DNA of 64,000 nucleotides from Nocardiopsis alborubida (lineage in GTDB: Bacteria; Actinomycetota; Actinomycetes; Streptosporangiales; Streptosporangiaceae). Under the pieces are notes generated by a model. The model saw only the letters and a program-made list of their open reading frames with translations, ran no database searches and was not told where the DNA came from. Positions 31,674 through 39,479 of this stretch are shown here, one piece after another. The position numbers and the translations under genes are program-made. Every line of letters begins with the position of its first letter. The stretch's first letter is position 1. The stretch spans positions 1 through 64,000 of the forward strand of contig NZ_JAAXPG010000002.1 of NCBI RefSeq assembly GCF_012396365.1, given 5' to 3'.

Positions 31674-34313
31674 ATGGCCACGCAGCGGCCGAAGGGCACG
31701 GACGAGCCGACCGGTTCCGGGCAGAACGCGTCGGCTCCTGGCGGTAAGGCTCCCGCGCCCTCCTCTCCCAGGAGATCTCGGTCGAGTACGACAACGGAAC
31801 CGGGGCCCCAGCAGGCACAGTCCGGAGGAGCAGGGAGGGGTACGAAGAGCCTTGGACCCGCCCCGGCAGCCCCAGCCTCGACCGGGGGCCCCGGCCCCTC
31901 CCCCAGGGCCGGGTCGAAGCCCCTGCCAGGAGACGGGGACCCGAACGGCGTGCAGCCCGCGGGAGAGGGCGCGTCGGCGGCCGGTCGGTCGGTGGGATCG
32001 GCGACCAAGGCTGCCGACGGCGCTCAGGCGCTGGACAAGGTCGACAAGGCATCGAAGGGCCTCGACGGGGCCGGTGCCAACCTCGCGGGATCGGCCACGC
32101 AGAAGGCGATCGAGGGCGATGGCGGCTCCAAGGGGCGCAGGACGGCGGGCCGCTACGCCGGTTCGGCCGTCTCCGGTGCGATTGGCGGTGCCGAGAAGGG
32201 CGCGGCCGCAGGCGGGATCGGGGCGGTGCCCGGCGCTGCTATCGGCGCGGCTAAGGGAGTCGCGGTCGAGGGCGGCAAGGACGCGATCAAGGGCGGGAAG
32301 AAGACTCTCGGCGCGGGCGGGACCGGTTATGTCCGCGAGCAGGAGGACCAGGAGACCCCGGGCTCGAAGGCGGCCAAGGGCGTCGCGGTGGCAGGCGGTG
32401 TCGCCGCAGCCCCTCCGGTCGGGGCTGTCATCGCGCTCATGACCCTGCTCAAGTGGCTGAAGATGCTGATGATGCAGCTGGCCGCGGCGACGCTGGGCTT
32501 CCTGCAGTCGCTGCTGGCCTGGGTGCTGGCGATCCCGCAGATGATCGGAACGGCCGTCGGCGGCGTCTTCGGCGCGATCGGCTCGGCCATCGCCGGTGTC
32601 GTCACGACCGTCGTGGGTGTCACCATCGCCCCTGCAGCGGCGACCGCATCGGCAGGCGTGGCCACGGTCGCGGCGATCGCACTGGCGGCGGGCACGCTCG
32701 CCAGCGCCGTCATCGACTCCCAGACGGCGGCAAACGGGGACGCAAACTCCTCGCACAGCTGCATTGTCAACACCGGGTCGGGCCCGATCAGCGTCGGCGA
32801 CATCGACCCGGACCAGGAGGCGCACGCCCAGGCGGTGTACAAGGTGCTCTCGGGCATGGGCATGCCCGACGAGAACATCGCCGGGATCCTTGGCAACTGG
32901 GAAATCGAATCCGAGCTCGACCCGACCGGCGTCGAGGGCATCTACGACGAGCCTTACGAGCTCGGCCCGAAGAAGAAGGCCAAGCTCGACGGTGGCGGGA
33001 CGAACTACGGGATCGGTCTGGGCCAGTGGACGGCTGACCGCAACACCAAGCTGCAGGAGTACGCCGAGGCGGCGGGCGGCGAGTGGTACGACATGGAGAT
33101 CCAGCTGTCGTTCATGACCGATCCCGACGGCGACAACCCCGCAGATGTGGCGATCATCAAGGGCATGGTCTCCGAGAAGAAGGGCTCGCCGTCGGAGGCA
33201 GCCGAGTACTTCCTGACTCAGTGGGAGCGAGCCGGTGTGCCCGCCCTCGACGCTCGGCAGGAGGCGGCCGAGAAGTGGTTTGAGGCCATGGATGGTTGGG
33301 AGGAGGGCTCCGACTCGGCCGACGTCGAGCCCGTCAGTGACGGCCTCGAGCAGCTCGACCTCGGGCAGGTCAAGCCGCATGTACAGAAGGCCGCTGACCT
33401 CATCTACTCGAGGTTCAAGGACGGGCCGGGGTCCGGCATCGAGGGCGCTGGGGGCTACCGCAGCGGCGGCGGCTCGTACGACGATGACGCCCACGGTCAC
33501 CACGTCGGACTGGCCGTGGACTTCATGGTCGCGCTCGATGGCGAAGGCAAGAGGACCGGAGACGCCCTGGCGCAGTACGTCATCGACAACCACAAAGAGC
33601 TCGGCGACGTCCGGTACGTGATCTGGCAGCAGCGGATCTGGAACCTCAGCGCGGGCGACACCGGCTGGCAGCCGATGGAGGACCGCGGTTCTCCGACGCA
33701 GAACCACATGGACCACCCGCATGTGAGCTGGAACTCGTCCGGCTCGGTCACCGACGTCGCCCCGGTCTCGACCGTCTCCTGCTCCGGCGGGGACTCCGAC
33801 GGCGGGGGCGGAGGCGGGGGCTCGGTCGGTCTCAAGGATGGCGGTATTGACCTCAAGGCCGCCGAGAAGCTCATGGAGCTGTACAACGAGGAGGCCGACG
33901 AGGTCCTGGGCGAGGCGTTCGCCGACGGAGGCGGACCGGCCAAGTGCAACGGTTCCTACGTGCAGAACTGCACCTCGTTCTCGTGGTACTTCGTGCACAA
34001 GTACGCGCAGTGGGACAAGGGATACGCGAGCAACAACGGCAAGGACACCGCCCGCGTCATGGCTCAGCTGCTGGCCACGAACGCCTCGGGCACACCGACC
34101 CCGTACTCGGTCTTCTCCCACGGCAACTCCTCGGCTGCCGGCCACACGGGCATTGTCCTCGGTGTCGACGGTGACCGGATCCTCATCGGCGAGGCCGCGT
34201 ACTGCGCCTTCCCCGGCCGCGCCCGGTGGGTCGAGGCCAGCGAATGGAAGAACGCCGGCTGGTCGTTCACCGATCTCTCCGACCGCATCGAGGGAGGCGA
34301 GCTGAAGGTCTGA
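31674..34313 (+). CDS. Multidomain transfer peptidoglycan hydrolase on a VirB6-like membrane stalk
   Basis: An 879-residue protein. Residues 1-130 are disordered Pro/Ser/Gly and 140-210 hold glycine-zipper segments. Residues ~240-350 hold several membrane helices (LAAATLGFLQSLLAWVLAIP, AIALAAGTLASAV). Outside lies a phage-tail-lysozyme-like domain (~385-500) with IAGILGNWEIESELDP. Next is a VldE/ARB-07466-like domain (~545-690) with HHVGLAVDFMV and HMDHPHVSW, then a Gly/Ser linker. Last is a CHAP amidase/peptidase (~735-879) with catalytic Cys in VQNCTSFSW and His in AAGHTGIVLG. It should open the cell wall for the transfer channel. A terminator follows at 34335. Confidence 0.85.
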   Translation: MATQRPKGTDEPTGSGQNASAPGGKAPAPSSPRRSRSSTTTEPGPQQAQSGGAGRGTKSLGPAPAAPASTGGPGPSPRAGSKPLPGDGDPNGVQPAGEGASAAGRSVGSATKAADGAQALDKVDKASKGLDGAGANLAGSATQKAIEGDGGSKGRRTAGRYAGSAVSGAIGGAEKGAAAGGIGAVPGAAIGAAKGVAVEGGKDAIKGGKKTLGAGGTGYVREQEDQETPGSKAAKGVAVAGGVAAAPPVGAVIALMTLLKWLKMLMMQLAAATLGFLQSLLAWVLAIPQMIGTAVGGVFGAIGSAIAGVVTTVVGVTIAPAAATASAGVATVAAIALAAGTLASAVIDSQTAANGDANSSHSCIVNTGSGPISVGDIDPDQEAHAQAVYKVLSGMGMPDENIAGILGNWEIESELDPTGVEGIYDEPYELGPKKKAKLDGGGTNYGIGLGQWTADRNTKLQEYAEAAGGEWYDMEIQLSFMTDPDGDNPADVAIIKGMVSEKKGSPSEAAEYFLTQWERAGVPALDARQEAAEKWFEAMDGWEEGSDSADVEPVSDGLEQLDLGQVKPHVQKAADLIYSRFKDGPGSGIEGAGGYRSGGGSYDDDAHGHHVGLAVDFMVALDGEGKRTGDALAQYVIDNHKELGDVRYVIWQQRIWNLSAGDTGWQPMEDRGSPTQNHMDHPHVSWNSSGSVTDVAPVSTVSCSGGDSDGGGGGGGSVGLKDGGIDLKAAEKLMELYNEEADEVLGEAFADGGGPAKCNGSYVQNCTSFSWYFVHKYAQWDKGYASNNGKDTARVMAQLLATNASGTPTPYSVFSHGNSSAAGHTGIVLGVDGDRILIGEAAYCAFPGRARWVEASEWKNAGWSFTDLSDRIEGGELKV

Positions 34314-34334
34314 TCGAGCGCAGGCCGCGTCCTT

Positions 34335-34367
34335 GGGCCCGTGATCGCTTCGAGCGGTCACGGGCCC
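34335..34367 (+). terminator. Terminator after the hydrolase gene
   Basis: GGGCCCGTGATCGCT and AGCGGTCACGGGCCC form a long stem with one mismatch around TCG, followed by TTTCG. It closes the 29861-34313 operon. Confidence 0.75.
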
Positions 34368-34446
34368 TTTCGCGTCTCGATGTCGAATGGCCTTACCACT
34401 CGGATTCCAATGGTCTTTCGTTGTAGCATTGAGTCACCTGTCAATG

Positions 34447-34461
34447 ATGACGAATCGTCAT
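34447..34461 (+). promoter_or_regulatory. Inverted repeat over the leader of the 34475 gene
   Basis: ATGACGA-A-TCGTCAT is a perfect 7-bp inverted repeat. It ends 13 nt before the GTG start and just before the ribosome site AAAGGGA. It could be an operator or an RNA hairpin affecting translation. CCAATGG lies further upstream (about 34408), as in other element leaders. Confidence 0.45.
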
Positions 34462-34474
34462 AAAGGGATTAAGT

Positions 34475-35434
34475 GTGAGTAGAGACGAGGATGCCGACCC
34501 GCAGCTGGTCGAGGGAGAGGGGACCGCCTCGGACCGGGACCTGTCGGTGAAGGCGAAACTGAAGGCCATCGTGGCCAACCGTAGGCCGGTACGGAGGATG
34601 ACCGGCGCAGAGCTGGAGTCGGCCTTTGACGGCTGGGTCACCGAGAAGCGGGCGCAGCTGGTCGCGCGCACGCCTGAGGACAACACCCGTGCCCTGCGCA
34701 AGGCAGGCGTGGCCACTATCAGCGTTTTGATCCTCGCCCTGCTCGCGGTCGCGGCCGTTTCCGAGGAGGGCTACCGAGCCGAGCAGGCCGAGAACTCTGA
34801 GCGGATCGCATCATTGACGCACGACGTCGCCCAGGCCGAGGAACCCCGGGACGACGAGGAGTCCAAGACCGCGCTCACCACCCTGGCCACAGACGTCTCC
34901 GAGAAGGCTGAGTCGGTCGCGAAGGAGCAGCAGGGCTTCATCGATCTCTACCGCCGGGCCGCATCAGCGCCCTCGCCCGACGACGGCGCTCCGAGTCCGG
35001 AGATGGAGGACGTAGCCGAGCACCGCCGAGCGTTGGCACCATACTTCGCCGACGAAACCCTCGTCCTCGACGACGCCGAGGCCTACCAGTGGTCAACGGC
35101 CGTCTCGCACGGCCCGGGCACGATCGATCCTCGCTACGCCTGGTACGTCCGCCACGACGGGCGCACCCCATCGCCGGAGTCGGCCTCGACTTGGTCTGTG
35201 GAGTCGGCGATGCCGGTCGTGGGCGAGGAAAGCCGTGCCCACGCGGTGTGGACGTGCACCGACACGAGGACCGAGGACGTCCTGGCATGGGCGAGCGCCG
35301 ACTTCGACGGCGAGACGGGCACGTTCGTCGACCTCGATCTCGTCGTCACCACCGCTGGCGTCGAGCACCTGAGCGCCGACGAGTCCGGTATCACGCCGAA
35401 GAAGACCCCGAAGAAGGACGGGGGAACGCAATGA
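34475..35434 (+). CDS. Bitopic membrane protein, type A (VirB8-like topology)
   Basis: A 319-residue protein from GTG at 34475. It has a cytoplasmic N-terminus of ~85 residues, one membrane helix near 86-105 (AGVATISVLILALLAVAAV), a short coiled coil, and an exported C-terminal domain. The end of that domain (VLAWASADFDGETGTFVDLD) closely matches the end of the 36201 product (VLAWASADYDLTGQTFSEIR), so the two are paralogues. Topology and predicted NTF2-like end resemble VirB8/TcpC scaffold proteins. It overlaps the next gene by 4 nt. Confidence 0.65.
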   Translation: MSRDEDADPQLVEGEGTASDRDLSVKAKLKAIVANRRPVRRMTGAELESAFDGWVTEKRAQLVARTPEDNTRALRKAGVATISVLILALLAVAAVSEEGYRAEQAENSERIASLTHDVAQAEEPRDDEESKTALTTLATDVSEKAESVAKEQQGFIDLYRRAASAPSPDDGAPSPEMEDVAEHRRALAPYFADETLVLDDAEAYQWSTAVSHGPGTIDPRYAWYVRHDGRTPSPESASTWSVESAMPVVGEESRAHAVWTCTDTRTEDVLAWASADFDGETGTFVDLDLVVTTAGVEHLSADESGITPKKTPKKDGGTQ

Positions 35435-36120
35435 GTGAGAGGCCGACGAGTGACCGCCCGGGGTTCCTCCAGCGCAACCTCTGGGTGCTCATAACCGCCA
35501 CGGTGTTCGTGGCCGCGTGCATCGGAGTGGGACTGCAGCAACTGGAGCGCAGCCGCGGGCTCGACGCCCAGTCCGAGGAGATCGCTGGCCTCGAGAAGCG
35601 GCTGGCCACGGCCCGGGCCGCTGAGGACGAGGCCGCCGAGGCCAACACCTACGAGGCCCTCGGAGTGACGACGTCGAGACTGGTCGCCGACCGGGCGGTC
35701 ATCGACGACGTGGTCGCCACGGCTTTCACCTGGGACGACGGCAAGTCCTACGAGGCGGCCCGGACAGACCTCATCGACAGCTTCGGTCTCGACGAGGAGG
35801 GCTCCTTCCTTACCGAGTTCATGCCACCGGCGACCCGCACCGTCCTCGATGGTACGAGCGAGTACTACATCGACGCCGTGGGCTTGGTCTTCTCCCTCGG
35901 CGAGGACATCGACGTCGACCCAGTGAGAGTCATCGGCACGGACTACGAATACGTCGTGGTGGCCGACATCGACGTGAGTTCGAGCAACGTGCGCCCCGGC
36001 TCCGATGGGTCAACGCCGACCGCGACGAGGCAGGTGCTTCTGCGTATCACCGTCGACGAAGAGGGAGAAGTCTCGGCGCTGACGGGCGCCCCTCCCTCAG
36101 GGACGATCCAGTCGAGTTGA
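35431..36120 (+). CDS. Bitopic membrane protein, type B
   Basis: A 229-residue protein translationally coupled (ATGA) to the type A gene. A helix near residues 17-35 (LWVLITATVFVAACIGVGL) is followed by a coiled coil and an exported domain. SFLTEFMPPATRTV in the middle corresponds to RTLTEFLPEWMAAG of the 37039 product, marking the two as paralogues. It is probably a heteromeric partner of type A. No enzyme motif is seen. Confidence 0.65.
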   Translation: MSERPTSDRPGFLQRNLWVLITATVFVAACIGVGLQQLERSRGLDAQSEEIAGLEKRLATARAAEDEAAEANTYEALGVTTSRLVADRAVIDDVVATAFTWDDGKSYEAARTDLIDSFGLDEEGSFLTEFMPPATRTVLDGTSEYYIDAVGLVFSLGEDIDVDPVRVIGTDYEYVVVADIDVSSSNVRPGSDGSTPTATRQVLLRITVDEEGEVSALTGAPPSGTIQSS

Positions 36121-36200
36121 TGACCATCCATCCGCCATTAAATCATTGGCGCTAATACGATTAATCTGCCGAACGAGTGAACGAGTGACTTGGGGAACGA

Positions 36201-37031
36201 ATGGCGACAAAAAAGACGGACAAAGCCGCCGCCGTTGAGGATGTAACCGAGTCCGCGTCGCGGCGGACGTTCGTCACGCCTGCTGACAGGCGAGTCGAGA
36301 CGAAGACGGGGCCGGACGAAGACGAGCCCTTGCACGAGGACTCGGAGGACGACGAACAGCTGCTGGCCACACGCGCCGTGGTTGCCGGAGTGATCATGGT
36401 CGTGATCGCCCTCGTCGTCGGCGTGCTCGCCTTCGGCTCCTCCGGTTCGACCAGTACTGAAGTGAGCAGAGCCAACGCGAAGGAGATCTTCAACCTGCGC
36501 GAGGAGATCCATCTTGCCGAGGCCCGCGCTGAAGAGCTGCCCGAGGGCCGAGACGTTGAGCGCGGACTCGTTAAGGCGATGGCCTCGGCCGACCGAGTCG
36601 CAACCCTGCAGAACGACTACCGACAGCTCACGCCGCGGATCGAGGCCGCCGACGGTGTGCTCGACCCCGTGCTGGTCGCCTCGACCCGCCGCGACCTCAC
36701 TCCCCTGTTCACGCCTTCGGTCGACGCTTCAACACTCGACCCCTGGTACCTGCTCGCCTCCGACGCCTCGGTGCCGGAAGCCGTGGGCATCCCCGCCAGC
36801 TTCGACTCAGGCTTCGAGTGGATCCCGTCGACCCCGGCCACCGTCGAGGTCGACGGGGTGATCCCGGTGGTCTGGCAGGCCATCGAGCGCCACCCCGCCA
36901 AGGGCCAGGGCCCGGCGGTGCTCGCCTGGGCGTCGGCGGACTACGACCTGACCGGCCAGACCTTCTCCGAGATTCGCACCGGCATGACGGTTCAGGGCTC
37001 AGCCCGCGGCATGGAGGTGAAGCAGGGGTGA
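36201..37031 (+). CDS. Bitopic membrane protein, type A'
   Basis: A 276-residue protein from ATG at 36201 after GGGGAACGA. It has an acidic cytoplasmic tail, a helix near residues 59-76 (VVAGVIMVVIALVVGVLAF), a coiled coil, and an exported domain ending VLAWASADYDLTGQTFSEIR. The ending is paralogous to type A at 34475. The last codons fall in an 11-nt tandem repeat (37017-37049) that also forms the start of the next gene. Confidence 0.65.
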   Translation: MATKKTDKAAAVEDVTESASRRTFVTPADRRVETKTGPDEDEPLHEDSEDDEQLLATRAVVAGVIMVVIALVVGVLAFGSSGSTSTEVSRANAKEIFNLREEIHLAEARAEELPEGRDVERGLVKAMASADRVATLQNDYRQLTPRIEAADGVLDPVLVASTRRDLTPLFTPSVDASTLDPWYLLASDASVPEAVGIPASFDSGFEWIPSTPATVEVDGVIPVVWQAIERHPAKGQGPAVLAWASADYDLTGQTFSEIRTGMTVQGSARGMEVKQG

Positions 37032-37049
37032 AGCAGGGGTGAAGCAGGA
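37017..37049 (+). repeat. Three tandem copies of an 11-nt repeat at a gene junction
   Basis: GTGAAGCAGGG occurs at 37017-37027 and 37028-37038, and GTGAAGCAGGA at 37039-37049. The stop of the 36201 gene (TGA at 37029-37031) and the chosen GTG start of the next gene (37039) both lie inside. Because the unit is not a multiple of three, copy-number change would alter the stop/start relation. Confidence 0.85.
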
Positions 37050-37755
37050 CTTGGGCACGTGGATCAAGAAGCGCGCCAACACCATCTTCCTTGGCGGCTG
37101 CGCCAGCCTCCTGGCACTGTCCATGGCCAGCCTGGTCATGGCGCTGGGCCCCGGCGACCAGGCCTCGTCGGCCGAGCAGGCCGCGGGCATTAAGGCCGGA
37201 CTGGTCGAGGACAAGGAGGGGGCCGAGGCCGTACTGGAGACCAGGCACTCCGAGCTGCTCGCCGAGCTCGGCGGGATCGACGCGGACAGGGTCAAGCGCG
37301 ACAGGAGAGTCATCAGGACCTTCGTGCTGTCGCTGGCCGAGGCACCGGCGTCGTCGAGGTCGGTGCGTGACGAGCAGATCAGCCTCGATGCCCGCTGGGA
37401 CGTCCTTGGACCGGACTCGCGCACGCTCACCGAGTTCTTGCCCGAGTGGATGGCCGCGGGCGAGGACCGGCACTACCGGCTGGCCGACCTCGACATCCAG
37501 GTCGCGGGCATCAGCGGCCTCGACTACAGCTACACCGCCCTGGCACGGCTCGAGCCGGACGAGGACACAGACGGGGCCGAGTTCGTCTTTCTGACCGCGA
37601 CGACCAAGCAGGACGGCGCGCTCACCGAGGCCGTGGCCTATCGGGCCTCGAACGCCAGCCGGGCCGAGCTTGAGGCCGCAGACGGAGGCCGGGCGCCGAA
37701 GCACGAGAGTGCTGAGCCGACGACCGAGCCCTCGGCAGGAAACGGCCAGGACTAA
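37039..37755 (+). CDS. Bitopic membrane protein, type B'
   Basis: A 238-residue protein from GTG at 37039. A membrane helix near residues 17-36 (LGGCASLLALSMASLVMAL) is followed by an exported domain. RTLTEFLPEWMAAG matches the type B protein at 35431. It ends in an acidic Ser/Thr/Glu-rich tail. The start is embedded in the 11-nt triplicate, so GTG at 37028 cannot be used in frame. It is likely the partner of type A'. Confidence 0.65.
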   Translation: MKQDLGTWIKKRANTIFLGGCASLLALSMASLVMALGPGDQASSAEQAAGIKAGLVEDKEGAEAVLETRHSELLAELGGIDADRVKRDRRVIRTFVLSLAEAPASSRSVRDEQISLDARWDVLGPDSRTLTEFLPEWMAAGEDRHYRLADLDIQVAGISGLDYSYTALARLEPDEDTDGAEFVFLTATTKQDGALTEAVAYRASNASRAELEAADGGRAPKHESAEPTTEPSAGNGQD

Positions 37756-37773
37756 CCAGACGGACGCCCACCC

Positions 37774-38346
37774 ATGACGACGAAGAACGAGAAGGTCGAG
37801 GACGCGATGACACCGACCGCCGAGCGCACCGAGGCGACCACCGATGGCAAGGAGACGGACGACGCCCCTCGCGCGGGTCTATCGGACCAAGAGCCCTGCC
37901 CGAGCCTGGGCAAGCGACTGCTCGACGATCTCAAGGGCGCGAACAAGTCCAAGGGTCGGGCGACCAAGGAGAAGCAGTGGGCCAAGGCCGGGGTCATTCG
38001 CGCCTCGATCCTCCTCTTCGACTGGCTGCTCGTGTTTACGACCGCCACCTCGCTCGTGCCCGCCTTGGGCGCGTGGCTGCACATGAAGTCGGGAGCGGCC
38101 GGGCCCGGTGTAGGCGTCGACGGCCTCATCGCGGTGTGGCTGGTGCCTCTGCTGTTCATCGTCGGGATGCTCATGATCGGCGAGGTCGCGATCATGCGGG
38201 CCCTGTGGCGGGCCGGGAGACAAAAGATCGAGCGGATGCGCGCACAACTGGAGTCCGAGGCCGACGGTCCTGAGCGCGCCGGTCCGGGGCGGAAGACCAC
38301 CACGAGCAGTGGAAGCAAGCAGAGGAACCGGAAGCGGAGGAAATGA
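37774..38346 (+). CDS. Two-helix membrane protein of the transfer region
   Basis: A 190-residue protein with a charged N-terminal ~75 residues and two membrane segments: near 76-105 (ASILLFDWLLVFTTATSLVPAL) and 120-145 (LIAVWLVPLLFIVGMLMIGEVAIM). The tail is strongly basic (KQRNRKRRK). It overlaps the next gene by 4 nt. No family is recognised; the basic tail could contact DNA or acidic lipids. Confidence 0.6.
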   Translation: MTTKNEKVEDAMTPTAERTEATTDGKETDDAPRAGLSDQEPCPSLGKRLLDDLKGANKSKGRATKEKQWAKAGVIRASILLFDWLLVFTTATSLVPALGAWLHMKSGAAGPGVGVDGLIAVWLVPLLFIVGMLMIGEVAIMRALWRAGRQKIERMRAQLESEADGPERAGPGRKTTTSSGSKQRNRKRRK

Positions 38347-39383
38347 TGCGGACTGCAGGACTGACGATGGCCGACGTGTGGGCCGAACGCGTGCTCAACC
38401 TGAGAGGGGTCGAGACCCAGCGCTTCGAGCGGATCCCGGCCACGGTCGGGGTGCTCGTTGACACGATCGAACTGGCCCACCACGGCCAGGACCAGAAGTA
38501 CCGGCCCTACTTGCATGTCATCGGCGAGATGCGCACCATCGCACTGCCCGAGAGGATGCCCCACGGGCTGACCGAGCTGACCTACCCGGTCGGCTCGGAG
38601 CAGATCGACGTGTTCTATGAGTTCGATGACGCCCAGCTCGTCCACCTGGCTCAGAAGGGCTACTTCCAGACTGGCTTCCGCGTGCCCGACGGACGGGTCA
38701 CCGGCGTGGAATGGGAGCTGCCAGCAGAGATCGACGCGGTCGTGCTCGCCCCCGACCCCGGCGTCGACGGCGGCCAGCTGCCGGTCGTCTTCGCCCACGT
38801 CCACCGCCGAGGCGACCTGCCCGCCAGTCTGGAGACCTCCGGCTACGACCTGGCCGCCTATTTCGATGACTTCTCCCGTTCCGGAGCCGAGGTCGCCCGA
38901 GTCACCGGTGAGCGCGCGGCGACCACCCGCTCCGGCGAACTCGACAGCCTCTTCGGCGAGGACGTCTACGACGTCGAGTCCGTCCGTGAGGACCGCGAGG
39001 CCGTCGCCGCGCCCACGGCCGTCGACGAGTTCGATGGACGCAAGCGGGAGATCGAGGACGCCATCGAGGCCGAGAGGGCGGCCTTCCAGGCCGGACTGGC
39101 CGCAGAGGAGGGCACGCCCGAGCACCTCTACGCCCAGCAGGTGGCGCCCTCACTGGACGAGAGCGCCGAGGACGAGAAGGACAGCGACCGGGAAATGGCC
39201 AGGTGGACGGCCCCCTCGCTGGTGCGCAAGCCGGCCGTCGAGGCCGACCCGGGAGACGTCGACTTCGGCGACGAGGCCTTCTCCGCGACCGGCCCTTCCT
39301 CGCTCGAGCGACGCAAGGCCGAGGTCGTCGCCCGCGCCGCCGAGCTCGAGCATGCCTCGAGCGAGGACGGGCGGGAGTACTGA
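38343..39383 (+). CDS. Unknown soluble protein upstream of relaxase
   Basis: A 346-residue protein with no membrane segment. The N-terminal ~180 residues look globular (VGVLVDTIELAHHG, RPYLHVIGEMRTIALPE, QIDVFYEFDDAQLVHLAQKG). The C-terminal half is acidic and low-complexity with coiled-coil character. It lies in the same operon as the membrane proteins and just before the relaxase, so a relaxosome accessory role is possible. No known domain is seen. Confidence 0.55.
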   Translation: MMRTAGLTMADVWAERVLNLRGVETQRFERIPATVGVLVDTIELAHHGQDQKYRPYLHVIGEMRTIALPERMPHGLTELTYPVGSEQIDVFYEFDDAQLVHLAQKGYFQTGFRVPDGRVTGVEWELPAEIDAVVLAPDPGVDGGQLPVVFAHVHRRGDLPASLETSGYDLAAYFDDFSRSGAEVARVTGERAATTRSGELDSLFGEDVYDVESVREDREAVAAPTAVDEFDGRKREIEDAIEAERAAFQAGLAAEEGTPEHLYAQQVAPSLDESAEDEKDSDREMARWTAPSLVRKPAVEADPGDVDFGDEAFSATGPSSLERRKAEVVARAAELEHASSEDGREY

Positions 39384-39409
39384 GGCTCGCACAAGCACAA
39401 CGCCAGACC

Positions 39410-39456
39410 GACCAGCCCCGGAACGCGTGGACTTCGTTCGCGGGCCGGGGCTGGTC
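39410..39456 (+). other. Hairpin between the 38343 gene and the relaxase gene; oriT or attenuator candidate
   Basis: GACCAGCCCCGG (39410-39421) pairs perfectly with CCGGGGCTGGTC (39445-39456), with an inner AACG/CGTT pair. There is no T run after it, and the relaxase ribosome site AGGGAGGG follows. Inverted repeats next to relaxase genes are typical of oriT, but a transcription attenuator is equally possible. Confidence 0.4.
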
Positions 39457-39479
39457 CCATCACAGGGAGGGCCAGGACC

